The translations under genes and the position numbers were made by a program. From Combretum micranthum (lineage: Eukaryota; Streptophyta; Magnoliopsida; Myrtales; Combretaceae), in NCBI GenBank assembly GCA_024138025.1, contig JAMXBD010000583.1, positions 682,001 to 746,000 on the forward strand: DNA of 64,000 nucleotides, written 5' to 3'. This document shows positions 34,513-47,800 of this stretch, piece after piece. Below the pieces are notes generated by a model that saw only the letters and a list, made by a program, of their open reading frames with translations, was not told the origin of the DNA and did not search any database. Each line of letters opens with the position of its first letter. The stretch's first letter is position 1.

Positions 34513-36130
34513 AGGTTAAACAATTTTTTTAAGGAATCTGCGAGGTATACGGCCATGTACTAGACCTTGCTCTTCTGGATTTCAAACCCATAATTGAAGC
34601 CGAGAGGTGCACAAGGAGATCCATGCCCGTGTTCTACCCGTGCTCATCTGGAAAATGTGCACTATTCATCTTCCTCGTCAGGTTGATCCGATTTTCTTCT
34701 ACATTACACGTTAAAATCATTTCTAAAGTCTTCATAAGTGTTTCTACATGTAATATATTCACATATATCAACTCATAGCACAATAACATGCACATAATCC
34801 TTGATTTTCGAAATTAAATGGTATAACTAAGGTTTTTCGAATTTATCTTGTGGAAGCTTGATATGGGCGTTTTGGGCTTCGTTCTTGGGTTGGTTGTGAT
34901 CCTAAGATTGTTAGAACTCGATTTAGGACATTGTTTTATCAAAGAACTAACTTAAAACGCATTAACTTGCCTTGTTCTTCATCGTTCCAAGCTTAGAGTT
35001 GTTTTGATGGAGGTTGAGTTTGTGTTTGAGTTTGTTGCTTTTATTCCTTGAATCTACCATGATGGAAGGTTTGGGTTTTGTTTGTTTTTGTTCCACTACT
35101 GAGTGTATGTTTTATGTGTACTAATGTTTTGTTTTCAAGCTCATTAGGAAGTGTTTATATATGGATGTTTTGGAGGATGAATTTACATCAATCCATGGCA
35201 CAAATTTGTCTAGATTTCTCCTGATTTTGTGTGAGTTTGTCATTTGTTTGTGCTGCAATTAATGAGCTACTAAGTTGGGTTGTTTTGATTGGTTTAAATT
35301 TTGAAATTGTTAACTTTTTAAGAGATGTTTTGTGCAAATTAAAGGGAAAAATCGGCTTGCAAATTTTGAGGATATCCTAACCATGATTTGTTCTCCACTT
35401 GCACCGAATTGTGTAAGTTTATTATTATAATATTTGTTAGTTAATAATTATCTAGATTTTAGGGTAGTTTCTTAAGTTAAACGAGTACAAACATGACAAT
35501 TATTCAAGAGTTTTATCTCCAAAAATTTATATAGTGCTCTACAAATTTTCTAGATCATTACTGAGTTTAACTTTAGGTTTAAAATTTACTCGATTAATTA
35601 GTTTTAGGTTTTATCTCACTCGATTAGGATTTCTAAGCTTAATAGGTCAATTTTCGTTTTAGGCTCCAACAGCTTAAGTATACTCTAATTAAAACAATGG
35701 TGTGCTCGAAATATTTATTTGGAGTCTAGATTATTAGTTATACATCTGTTTATGTTTTATTGTATATTTATAACCCTATCGGTTTATCTTTATGTTGTCA
35801 TTTTCTAATTATAAGCATAATTGGTGGTTTTTTCTTTATTTCACTTAATGTCTTAGCCAAGTTATTTTTATATCTTGAGTTTTCGATACCCTATATGAAA
35901 TCTTATTAGTAGTATTTAATACTATCTAGGAATCTTTGTTTTAGGGTTTAAAACTATATATAGGCTCATTATTACTTGTAGTTCTATTCTAGAGTGTTTG
36001 TTGAGTTCAATAATAATTATCCATTTTCCATATTTTTATTTTTATCTATTTTTACTGGTATGAAAAATTCTCGGTTTACAGGGCATATGTGTCAAATGCG
36101 CCCTCTTTATATTCCGTAGAGGGCACGCTT

Positions 36131-37133
36131 GGTACCTTTGCTCTCCTATTAAAAAAATAAAAAAAATAGAGGATGCTCTTTTGACACTTATATTTCGAAT
36201 ATTTTTTTTATTGCATTTCCATATTTATTTTTAAAAAATAATATTTCTGTACAAAAGCTTGGAAGCTAGCATAATTTTGTCTATTAATCAATTTCTTCAA
36301 TTTTATTTTTTGGGGATGGGCGAGGGGAGAAAAAGAAAAAGGAAAAAAATTAAGTTCCTTTAGTTTGATTTCTTACATATAATGTAAAACCAAATAATAA
36401 AATAGAAAATTTTCATTTTTTCTTATTTATCCAAATAAAAAGTAAAAATTTCCTTATTCATCTTATTTTATTATTTTTTAATTTCTACTCAATTTTCAAA
36501 TATTCTTTTATTAGAAAAAAGAATGCAAAACTAGTGAACTGGTAAGTATAACAATGTCTGCCCTGATTCTTATTGATTTTGATTTAGTATGATTGTAAAC
36601 TTGATTGTTTTATAGAACAAGAAAATATTAAGTATTTTTTGGGCTGCGAATAAACTAATCGCACCCTCGACTTGAGCTGTGGACTAAACTAACACAACCG
36701 TGCCTCAAACAAACTTTAGACTGCACTTCGATTATACCGCCGATTCAGGGTTTGTTTGCTTCATCTTATTCTGGTTGTTTTAATATCTTATTTTTATCGT
36801 TTTCAAACAAATTATTTATCAAGATATAGATACAAATGAAAAATAGATATTTTTACTCATAAACAAATTAAACAAATAAGATACAAATATAGATCAAATA
36901 CAAACAAAATACATGTAAAAATCAGATAATCAAACTGATCCTAACTCAACTCACAAAATATTTAAGCTCCACTTCACCATTACTCGAGTTTAATAAAAGA
37001 ATAGTTGAGTTAAACTTAAGCTCAAGCTATTCAAATAAATTAAGCTTAATAATTTTAGTTCAATCAATGCGCCAACCTAATAGACCTCAAGTCAACTATA
37101 TATGTTAATTGAATTTGAAATGAGTTTATATAT
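36131..37133. other. Repeat-poor A/T-rich stretch, no gene seen
   Basis: No coding region. Around 36940-37060 there are many (A/C)TCAAGCT / AGCTTAA words similar to those at 48800-49030, probably the same unnamed interspersed repeat. Confidence 0.3.
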
Positions 37134-37409
37134 TAGAGAAAATATCAAATTTCAACATAAATTTCTTATGAATATTTAATTTGGTATTTAAATTTTGAAG
37201 TGGTCAATTTAATATCCAATCAAACTTTTTCTGCATTTGTTTCATATACTGATGTGAAATAGACAACATGTTAGTACTAGATAATGTTAGCGAGATAGTA
37301 AAAATAACGCAAAGAAGTTGGATCGTGTAGTAAATTGACCACTTCAAAGTTTATGTATCAAATTGAATTTTTGTGCAAGATTCAATTATAACATTTGACA
37401 TTTACCCTA
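37134..37409. mobile_element. MITE with about 75-bp inverted ends
   Basis: The left arm (37134-37215: TAGAGAAAATATCAAATTT ... GAAGTGGTCAATTT) matches the reverse complement of the right arm (37330-37409: AAATTGACCACTTC ... CATTTGACATTTACCCTA). About 276 bp in all, no coding capacity. A clear target duplication was not found. The ends resemble Mutator-type MITEs. Confidence 0.65.
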
Positions 37410-38579
37410 TGTTTTAATACTACTTTAATGACAATAAAATATATTTTTTTGAATAAATTAAGTTTAAACAATCTTAATCAATCTCAAGTTTGTTGAGTGT
37501 TATTTCGAGTTTTAAAATTATGAGTCTAATTTGAGTATCCTATTATTAATTTTTTTTGAAATGACTCATCTGCAATCTTGCAACCTCGAAACCTAACTTA
37601 TTTCGACTTAATTCTAAGCACTACTTGAAATTATTCAATTCCAAGTTTTTAAAATCAACAATCATGACATGACCCCGACTGGTGGATTACTGAGTTAATT
37701 CAGCAAATGATTTTCTTTACTTTCTTCAAGTATGTTAACCAAGAAGAAAATATAGGATAAATAAGGAAAGACCCGATTTTCACTTATTTCATAGCATCCA
37801 AGCCTACCATAATGTATTTGGAGGCAAGTTGTTAACTGGAGACTCAATTTTCACCTATCATGATCGGTTGTACACCAGCCATTAACTGCTTCTATCCTAA
37901 AAAGCAATCAATCGACAACTATTAACAACTAAAGCGATCTTCTATTTGTCATAAAATAAATATTGTCACGCCCCGAAGGGTACCCTAAACGTGGCAGTCC
38001 GCCATATAATATCAAGGCTTAAGAATGGCTACCTTAGTCATGTGAAAGCCTTAGTATTATATGTAAGGCGTCTAACACGGTAATAAAGACGTTTTTGGGA
38101 AGCATAGTTTAAGTAAGTAAAGATAAACATACAAGAATCCAGAAAATAAAGTATATCATATCATAAATAACCAAAGGTCTTGTTAGATAATTTCTTAGGG
38201 GCATACCCCGCTAATTCCAAGGATCGAGATAAACTTCGTAACATCCAAAATTAAAGATTTCAAGAATTCTAATCTAAGTCTTCGAGTAGATTTCCTCCAA
38301 AAGCTTCAACATAAAACGTGTACCGATACGAGAAGACCTCGGGCTCAAAAGTAGGTGTTCCTGAGAATACAAATATCTATAGGGGTGTAAGCTTATGGGT
38401 TTAGTGAGTAAATACCAAAATTCATACTCGAAGAAAATTATCAATCAAGTTTATTATTCAAACATATGAAATGCAACAACCACGTGAGCATACAAGACAT
38501 ATGACTTTCCGGGAATCATATGTTGAATGAATTTACGCCCTTCATTCGGGGTTGGGTATTCAGGCCAATTACAGCTACA

Positions 38580-38720
38580 ACTTTTAAAATCACTTTTATA
38601 GATCTTACCGGCTCCTATACGCCATCAAAAACTTATAGTTATTACAGGCTCCTACTAGCCACCAATTTAAGTAGTTCTTACTGGCTCCTACTCGCCACTT
38701 ACATGATATACCGGTTATGT
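38580..38720. repeat. Short tandem repeats within LTR copy 2
   Basis: Three units of about 37 bp marked by GGCTCCTA at 38610, 38647 and 38683. Copy 3 has related units at the same relative place. Confidence 0.75.
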
Positions 38721-39040
38721 CTACCACCACTATTATACACTTGTCCCACCAATTGTATAGTAGTGAATGCAATATGACTCATCATATGAAGTGCATGAAT
38801 AATTTCTTTAATTAAAGTCTAGTAGTTACATTTAACTTCTTTCAAGTGATCAACCAATTTCAAACAATCCAAGATATTAATGTACATACAACTTTATTAT
38901 AAACAAATTGAGTTTCGATATACTTAGTATCCCTTCAACATATTATTATACCCTTCTTTTTGACTTTTACTTAGATTCTAGTGCAACTAATTTTACAAGC
39001 ACAATCAAGAGTATGAGAAAATTTACGGGAAGTAACTCAC

Positions 39041-39139
39041 TCGGCCATGATGACACCTTTCTTGAATTGGATGGGTCGTTCGGAAATTCCACTTAATCGT
39101 AGTAATCTTCGGGATACGAACAATCCTCCTCGTGATTAT
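39041..39139 (-). other. Conserved short exon with acidic tail, copy 2
   Basis: Acceptor GATTAG before 39139, donor GTGAGT at 39040. The frame reads NHEEDCSYPEDYYD and stops at TAA (39095-39093), 47 nt after the acceptor. Confidence 0.6.
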
Positions 39140-41160
39140 CTAATCAAGAAGAATACCCAAAATGAGTATTTCATGAAATTCTATCCTTGAAGATTCTAAA
39201 AATCGTGGTAAAATCGTATAAGGGGAAATTTCCAACTTAAAATGGCCATAACTTGCTCATTTTAACTCGGAATTTCGCGTATAATATATGTTTTCTACCT
39301 ACTCGAAAAGATCTACGCATTTCTAAGCTTATTTTTATAAAACTAAGTCGTTTGGGTTCCGAAAAGTAGCGACCAGATTTGCCACGAATTTGCAAACACT
39401 TGTTTTTCTTCTTGTAAACAAAGCTCATTTGAAAAGATAAATATTTCAATTATTTTGTAAACTTTTGAAAGGTATATATATTTGTAATGACTCATAACAT
39501 ATGTATGAAGTAAATGAAATTGTCTCAACTTGTAAAAAGTAAGGTTTTAAAAGACTTTGAACTTGAGATTCTATTTTTTTTCGAAAGATCTTCTAGTTTA
39601 TTAAGATGAATATTCTATTTCTAAATGAAATCTTTTGTAATTACTTTAATTTCCTAAAGTGTGGTTTTATTTTCTAAACTTTGATTTCAAAAGTAGCAAA
39701 ATGACATTTTTATTTCTTGTAATGATTCCAAAAGAATTTCTACTTCTTGATAAAAGATAAGTTTTCATATAACCTTTTGTTTATGTAAGAAAAATCATTC
39801 CCACTTTCTCATTTATTTTTGTTGAGATAAAAACATTATGTTCATGCATGAATATGAATCATAACTATAGAAATATAAAGGAACATAATAACTTCAAAGC
39901 TTAAATAAATAATCAAGTAAATCAAGTATTGGGACCTTAGCTTCATCAAGGTACCCCGGGACTAAGAAAAGACTAGTCCCGAAAAGAAAAGAAAAAGAAA
40001 TTGTTTTGACTTGATGAGGACAAGTCTAAGACTAGAATGACTAATCTTAAAATCAACTTGAAATTAAATAAATTGCAATGAAGTAATAAATTGCATGAAA
40101 GATAAATAAATTTTAAGACAATGAGCTTATATGCTCTAAATAATATATATAGTTATATAGATATATTAGATAGTAAAGAACATAAAAGAAACATAAATGA
40201 ACATAGAGGAATTATGTTTATGGACAAAAACAAAGCATGAACCTAATGTTGCTTTCTTAACCTTCATGGTTTTAGAAAACACACACTAAGCTCATACTAA
40301 GTAGATGAACATGAAGAATTCTTGAGAAAATTCTCACCTAAAGGAAGCTAAACTAAAGAAGACTTCTTGAAAGAACTCTTGAGAGGAATTGAAGAGAAAT
40401 TTTTGTAGAGTAACTTTAGAGAAGAAGAGGTGTGAAAGAAGTGAAGGTATGAAGGGGTATTTATAGGAAAATGTGGGAGATAATTTGTTAATTAAATAAT
40501 TGAAAAAAAACAAATTGATGCATGGAGAGGGGTGGCCGGCGCTACTTGTGTGTGTGGGGGAAGAGAAAATTTAATTTTTTTGTCTTTTGATTAATTAAAG
40601 TAAGAAATGAAAGATGTGAAATTGTATTGGAAATGAAAATGTGTAAGAAGTAGGTGTATGGTTTGTAAGAATAGGTTGTAAGAAAAAATAGAGATAGATG
40701 AATAGTGTAGAATAGTAGAAAATAGTGTAATGTAAAAGTAGACATGACAATTAAATACCGTAGTAAGAAAGTACGTGTATAAAAGCGATATCTGATATTT
40801 CTAGATACCGAAAAATTACGAAATTGATATATTTGGAAATCTTATATTTTTATGAGTCTAACGGTATATTCGGAATAATTTTCCTATTCCGGCTTCGGAC
40901 ACGTCTTTCAAGAATCATGTCGATGGGGTTCGAAGGACACTCGAAATTCTTCAATCTGATATTTTTATAAAACCTATCGCTATTACAAACTATTACAACT
41001 AATTTTTCCAACTTCGTTTTCTAAGGCTTGAGAAAACGACAATGCCGGACTTAAGCGGTTACGGTAAACTAGGGTTTGGTTGACTCTGGGAAATCCGGTT
41101 GACTTCCGATTAGGGTTTAAACTATAATTTGGATCCAAAATTTCGGGGATTTACAAATAT

Positions 41161-44100
41161 AATAGTCAACATCATATCAACAAGATTAACATTCTAGATT
41201 AGATGTTGATAGTGTTAACATTCACATAGTATCAGAGTAGGAAGTCATAAGTTTAATTCCTACACACCTATTTCAAGCCCATTAAAATTAAGTCATCCAC
41301 TTGATAGCCTTAGTCAAAATCTAAAATATCCTAAGCTTTACCTAACTAATATAGGAATAGTTTAATAAATAGTTAATTTTGAACTTAGATTAAATAGTTT
41401 AAATGAATAAAAGAATTTAAATAATCGAATATGATTAGACAACTTGATATCTATTTTAATTAGCAGAATAGATTAAGGTAAAATTGAGATTTCAAATTAT
41501 CCATTTTTAGATTTTTAAATTTTTTTTATCTAACTATTTCTACAAATTAAAATTTATAATCTTTTCCAATTTTACAATTATAATCTCTTTTCTTTTGTTT
41601 CAAAACTCTAAAATCTTAAACATTCAAATTAATTGTTTTACAAATTTCTAAACCTTTGAATTTTAGTTTAGCTTTTATATCTTTAATCCTCGTAATTTTT
41701 GAATTCATTTACCTGTTTGAAAATATCAATTCTAAACACCCACTCAATTTAAATATCGGTTTCTTGTAAATAAAACTTTTGGACCATATTTCTAAATCAA
41801 GTTCTTAATTTCTAATATATAGATTCCCACATTAATTTCTAATTATATATAATACTCGAGATATTTATCTGAAAGATTTAAACTCAATACCTTTATCCTA
41901 AAAATATCTATTTTTCTTTACTTTTCCTTCTTTTTCCCCATTTGCCACCTGCCTCTTCATTTTTCTTCTTTTATTTCTTCTCTCTTCTTTTCCTTCTTTG
42001 TATTCTTCTTCTTCTTCTATGTCACTTTCTTTCTCTTCTTTCTCTCTCTAAAATCAAAATATCAAATTCAACAAAATCCCAGAAAGAATTGAAGATGGAA
42101 ACTATGCATGTATAGCTCCATCAACTAAGAAAGGAGAACAAGGAAGAATATCAAGTTGTTTGAGTTGCCTAAAAATATAAGCTATGTTGTTTCCTTTATT
42201 ACGATTGTTGTTCATGCATGAAAATATTGACTTAGAGCTAGATAGATATAAAACCTATGATAATATTTATAGATTAAAGATATATAAACATATATGCTAA
42301 AACTTATATATGTATATGCATGTGTAGAGTAAGTGTTTGATGAAATGATTTGAAATTAGATGACGTAAAAATATGTTTAGGAGTGTTGTTTAAACTTGAA
42401 ATGGATTAGTATGTTGCTTATATAAAGTTTGGAATGAAGTATGTTGCAGTAAACAAGTTAGTTTTTGAAGAAAATAAACAAGTAAAAATATAGAATCAAA
42501 CACAAGGCACTCATCACGAGCGTTATCGACCTCGTGATGCCTTATTTTCTTGAAAAATTCAATAGACATCTCATCACGGGTGTGATGGAGCCCGTGATGG
42601 CCTCTAATCAGTTTTTTTTTTTAATTCCGATCACACCCTTCATTATGCCCGTAATGGAGGAAGTGATCAACCTCTAACGCCCATCACATCGTGATGGAGA
42701 TAGTGATCGGCCTCTGACGCCCATCACACTTTCCATAACGGGAGTGAGGGAGGGAGTGATTGTTGCTAACAAAAAGGAAAAAGAAAAAGAAAGAAAGATA
42801 AAATGAAATAGATAAATGATAGTTAATATAATATGTTAGTTAATTTATATAATTAAGAATGAATTAAGTGAATTGATAGGTTTAGGATTAATTTGAGTTA
42901 ACATATTTTCTAAGTACAAAATGAATTTAGTTAATCAACCCAAGTTCAACTTAGCGTAGTGAACCTAAATGAATTAAAATGAAATGGACTAATTAAGATC
43001 CCAACAGATATATGATCCTAATGTAAAAATAATTGAATATGACTTAGTAACTAAACTAAGTTTAATTTATAGATTTTAAATATAAAGTGAACTAGTTCAT
43101 AAACTTAAGTTTGATATGAATCTTAGATGTAAAATAAACTTAGCTAATAAACTTAAGTTCAGCTCAATTTAATAAACTTTAATGAGTTAAAATGAATTAG
43201 ATTGATTAAATTTAATCAACTTAACTTAGTAATAGGATTAAATGATTAAGTCAAATCAACTTGGCTAGAATTAATTTAATAATAAGGAGTATATAATTTC
43301 TAAAATATGTTGGACCAAAACTATGTTTAATAAAAGATAATTTGACAAACAATAGAGAACTTTTCGTATCTTGACATGGCAATTTTCGCAACCATGGCGA
43401 GGTTCCTACTTTCTTATCTGATCAAACAAACCATGAAATGAATGTTTAGAGTAAAATTTGATGTAAGTAGTAAACAATTGAATTGTTCATATAATTTAAT
43501 TTTAGGACAGATGTTTGAGTATGGCTTTAGCTTCTGCTTCTTCTAGACTATCATTTGATTATTCAAACATCAAGTACACAATAACTTGTGTGTTGTATGC
43601 TAGGATAGACATCCTAAATTAAGTAGAGTTTAAACTTGGCTTAATCATTGAATGTTTCTTGTGCTTGTATCGTTTAATTCGATTTGAGGAGTGACAACCC
43701 TGCTCAGAGCTGAACATGGTAGTTAGGCTCTTGCATCACCTTTGCATGATGCAATGGCATTCATAAGTAGCTCGACAGGTAATCAATAGGGGACACGATG
43801 TTGGCATAACGTTTGCTTAAGCTTGAAAGGAAGTAACATGATTTAGTTCATGTTTATGAGACCAGTTGAACTAAATAATGTTATGACTGAGGTAAGTAAA
43901 GATGAGTAATGGCTGTGAACTCCAGATGAGATTATTATTTGTAAAGTTATGTAAGGGATATAGGTATTCGGGCTGCCTATATCAACTTCCTGAGCAGTTG
44001 CTGTTACTCAGGATCCTCAGGTTTCCAGAGATTGTTCTGGAGTGTGAGTACTCCAGTGTTGATTTATTTACTTTAATTTAAAGATAATAACCTATTGTTG

Positions 44101-44838
44101 TTACATTACATTTAGTTTAAGATTGTGTGTCATCTTGTATGTGATTGTGTTATTGTCGAACTGGGCTTCGACTCATTATTGTTTTTCTCTCTAGGTGTTG
44201 ATGATAATATGCTGATGATGTTAATGATTGATGACGACGTTTGGTTTGAGAGTATGGAATGACTTGGGAGATTTCGTTGAAGAGTAAAGTAGGTTAGGGC
44301 TGTGGGTGTATTTTATTTTGTTTTGTTTTATCAAAGAGCTAGATTTATCTTTTTGGAATTGTGTTTTTCTTTAAGGGCCTAGTTGAACCCATATGTTTTG
44401 TAATAATCTTTTAAAGTTTTGTTTACTATTATAAAAGGTATGGTAATACCTGATGATATGGTTTTCTTTTATAGAAATTTGTTTTTGCGCTGTTAAATCC
44501 AGTTGTCCCTAGGATCTAACTAAACAATTTTAGAATTTAAAACTGGCTAGTAATGTTCAACATAATCGTAATCTTTTAAAGGAATATATAAGCTATGTAG
44601 GACATAAAAATACTTCTGCATTATATTTCTATAAGATAATAAGTTTTTGTCGATTCCAATAGACTTCAATTGAAGTCACCAATAATAACTAATCATACTC
44701 CATTAAAATTTAAAACCAAATTGAATTCCACTTCCCTTTAAATAAAATAAAAGAAAAGAAAAAGATACGGTTGTGGGTGGGTGAGTGGGGGTGCGCGAGG
44801 AAGGGTAATGGTGGGAGGAAGGAAGGAAGGGAGCTAGT
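41161..44838. other. Unassigned repeat-derived region
   Basis: No gene is supported. It contains a tRNA-like phrase near 41228-41262 (AGTATCAGAGTAGGAAGTC), a pyrimidine-rich leader-like stretch at 41940-42060, the CATCAC/GTGATGG repeats at 42510-42775, and an acceptor-like CTCTCTAG/GTGTTGATGA near 44190-44200. The order resembles that of the long LTRs, so an older relative is possible, but terminal sequences and the conserved tail were not found. Confidence 0.35.
42510..42775. repeat. CATCAC/GTGATGG palindromic tandem repeats
   Basis: About five degenerate units, each containing CATCAC and an opposing GTGATGG or CCGT(A/G)ATGG, spaced about 40-75 bases. The organisation is like the array at 29301-29525, though the sequence differs. 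Confidence 0.7.
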
Positions 44839-44843
44839 GTGTG

Positions 44844-47800
44844 TGTAAACCTCTAAAATTTCGGTTAATTTTAAGTTTGATCTTAGAATTAAAAGTCAAC
44901 TAGAACTCTAAGGGTCAACAAAAGTCTAGTACAAACCCTAGAATTTAAATCTGTCATTCCTATATTCTTTAGCCCTAGAAAATGAATTTGAGTTAATTAG
45001 TGATAATAGTTCTTAATATATTAAAGAAACATAAAAATATCAAATTCGCGAGTTTCAAGTGTCCTTCGGACTTAAACGGGATCAGTTCTCGAAAAGCATG
45101 TCCTGAAGCCCGAAATAATAAAAATATTCCGATAATATCTTTAGGACCGATATAATACAAAGATTTCAAAAATATCAGTTTCATAATTTTTTGGTAACTA
45201 AAAATAACATATATCTCATTTATACTCGTATTTTTTTACTATCACTATTTTACTAGTCACATCTACTTTACATTACACTATTCACTACTATTCTACACTA
45301 TTCATTTATCTCTACTTTTTCTAATACCTACTCTTACAACACCATACATATATTATCTTTACTTTTTATATTTCTCATAACTTTATATCATATCTACTTT
45401 ACATATTATTACTTTTAATACATAAAATTACAAAATAAAAATCTCCCTCCCCCTCCCACGAGCATGGCCAATGCCATCGCCCCTCTTCCTCTTTTATATT
45501 TCAAATTTTTCTTTAATTAATTCACTCAAACTTCACTCCCCATTTTCCTATAAATATCCCCTTCTCTTTCACTCCATTCACACATTTACTACTCACAAAC
45601 TCACTACCAAATCTCTCAAAAATTCTCATATCAAAACTCTCTCCACAAACACTCCCAAAACTCTCTCAAAATCTCCTCTCAAAACCCTCTCATACTATAA
45701 ACACTACCACCATTCTTACTTTAGGTAAGATTTTTCTTTAAATTTCTCTTATCATGTCATGTAACTTTACATGACCATGGTTTGAGTTTTCTAAACTTAA
45801 TGTTATGAAAGTTACACTATGTTCATGTATTGTTCTTATCATGAATATGTATTTGTGTATATCTATGTTGTTATTTTGCTCATATTATTATTGATATTAT
45901 GTTAACCTTTTATATATATGTAACTAAATATAATTATGTATTTATATATAATCTTTAAGCATAAAAGCTCATTGTTAATTATTTACTTCCAAGTTATGCA
46001 ATTTATTTATTTATTTCATGTTATTTTAAGACTAGTCTCTAGTCTTAGACTTGTCCTCATCAAGTCAAAACAATATTTGCTTTCTTTTCCTTATTTCTTT
46101 TGGGATTAGTCCTTTCTTAGTCCTGGGATACTTTAATGAAGCTAAGGTTCCCAATACTTGACATATTTCTTTACTTGCTTATTTTATTACCTATTACAAT
46201 CTTCTTATGCTTTCATAATTTCATAATTCCATAATCATAATCATGCATGAACATATTGATTTTGTCTCAACAAAATGAAGAAGGAAAAACAAAGGTTTCC
46301 TTAAAAATAAAAGTTCTTTTCAAAATAAATGTTATCATGAAAGAAATGATTTTTCTATGAAAACTTAAGAATTCATCTTAGTATATATTTTCTAAGAAAT
46401 TTAGTGGAGCTCATAATAGAATTTAGAAACTAAAGAACATGGGAATTCTTAGACAATACACACTTATACCTTACAAAATTGTAAAGTAGAAAGATATTCT
46501 TAAAAGTAAAAATTTCAAATTCTTGTTTAAACAAAAGTTTTACTAAACTAGTTTCACTCTTCATCAACACTTTGAATTTCAATTAAACTAGTTTGACAAA
46601 CACCAAGAAATTTTCTTTCATAAAAATAGAATGATCTTAAGGAATAAGATCAATGAACAACTTAGGAAATCATTTCTTTAAATATAGAATTATCATTACT
46701 TTCAAACAAGTATTAGAAACTAAGTTATAAGAAATTTAGAAAAAACGCAAATCATTCTTTTGAAATTTAAAAAGACTAAGAAAATGGAATTAAGGAAAAG
46801 AAAATATTCTTTTAAAATAACTTGAGAAATTTTCTGCAAGTTAAAAAGAAATTTTCAAAAGTTTTACTTTTTCAAAATTTTTAGAAGACTTTACTTTTAC
46901 AAAAAAAAAAATTCATGGTTGAGATAACTTCATTAGTTTCATGCATTTTACATGAGTCAATGAAATATATATATATATACACACATTTTAAAAGTCTTTC
47001 AAACCATTATAATATCTATATCTTGGATGCAAGTTTTTGTAAAAAGAAGAAAAGTAAGTTTTGCAAAATTCGTGGTGAATCTGATCACCACTGATTCGGA
47101 GCTCAAACAACTTAGTTTGATGAGAATGGTTTTAGAATTGGATATATCTTTTCAAATAGGTAGAAAACGATATATTATATGCGTAATTCCTAGTTAAAAT
47201 GCAACTTGGTCATTTTAAGTTGGAATTACCTTTTATACGAATTTTAATGATCTTATGATATAGTTTTTGATAAGTATTATAGAATCAACAAGAAATACTC
47301 ATTATGGGTATTCTTCTTGATTAGGTGATCACGAGGAAGAGTGTTCGTACCCGAAGGATTATTTCGATTAATGGAATTACCGATCGATTCATCCATAAGA
47401 AAGAAGTGTCATCATGTCCAAGTGAGTCTACTCCCCTTTATTTTTCATACTTATGTTTGTGCTTGTAAAATTTAGTTGCATTGGATTTAGGGAAAGATAA
47501 AATGAAAGTTGTATGATAGTATGTTGAAAGAATATTAAGTACATCGAAGCATGAAATGCTTGTAATAAATTGTATGTTTATTAGCATGTTGAAGTGTCTA
47601 AAATTGGATGATCACTTGTAAGAAAATAAAATATGACGGTTAGGCTTTAAACAAAAGTTGACACATACAATTCACATGTTGAGTCACATTGCATTCGCTA
47701 TTATACAATTGGTGGGATAAGCATATGATAGTGGTGGTAGGCATAACCGATATATCATGTATGTGGCGAGTAGAAGCAGTAAAAACTACATAAATTGGTA

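Larger units (their letters stand above)
32473..36080 (-). mobile_element. Long solo LTR, copy 6 (3608 bp, diverged)
   Basis: On the minus strand it starts TGTAAACCGAG at 36080 and ends GGGGCGTGACG at 32473 (final A changed). Flanks GGGTA (32468-32472) and GGGCA (36081-36085) differ at one base. Landmarks in minus order are a TATATAAAC box near 35155-35163, a GC-type donor CAAG/GCAAGT near 34975, a short exon 33670-33611, the GAGGGCATGAAT block near 33010, and an acceptor CTTTCAG before 32838. No gag or pol. A trinucleotide microsatellite occupies 34140-34512. Closest to copy 5. Confidence 0.7.
37964..41155 (-). mobile_element. Long solo LTR, copy 2 (3192 bp)
   Basis: Flanked by perfect AATAT duplications (37959-37963 and 41156-41160). 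On the minus strand it starts TGTAAATCCCC and ends CTTCGGGGCGTGACA. Landmarks in minus order are a TATAAATA box at 40465-40458, a donor TTTAG/GTGAGA at 40338/40337, a hairpin block at about 39945-40060, the GACCAAGTTATGG-type block near 39230-39300, a short exon 39139-39041, tandem repeats 38575-38720, and an acceptor CTCAG before 38360. No gag or pol. Confidence 0.88.

Noticed and set aside
34263..34563. Three overlapping asparagine/isoleucine-rich frames
   Set aside because: Simple translation of an AAT/AAC microsatellite.
38520..38777. Open frame across LTR copy 2 tandem repeats
   Set aside because: Created by the 37-bp repeats and on the strand opposite to the LTR transcript.
41228..41265. 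tRNA-like AGTATCAGAGTAGGAAGTC phrase
   Set aside because: No cloverleaf can be built around it; at most a SINE or primer-site relic.
45471..45728. Open frame rich in S, T and K in LTR copy 3
   Set aside because: It lies in the leader made of repeated AAAACTCTC words, is low complexity, and is not open in the other copies.
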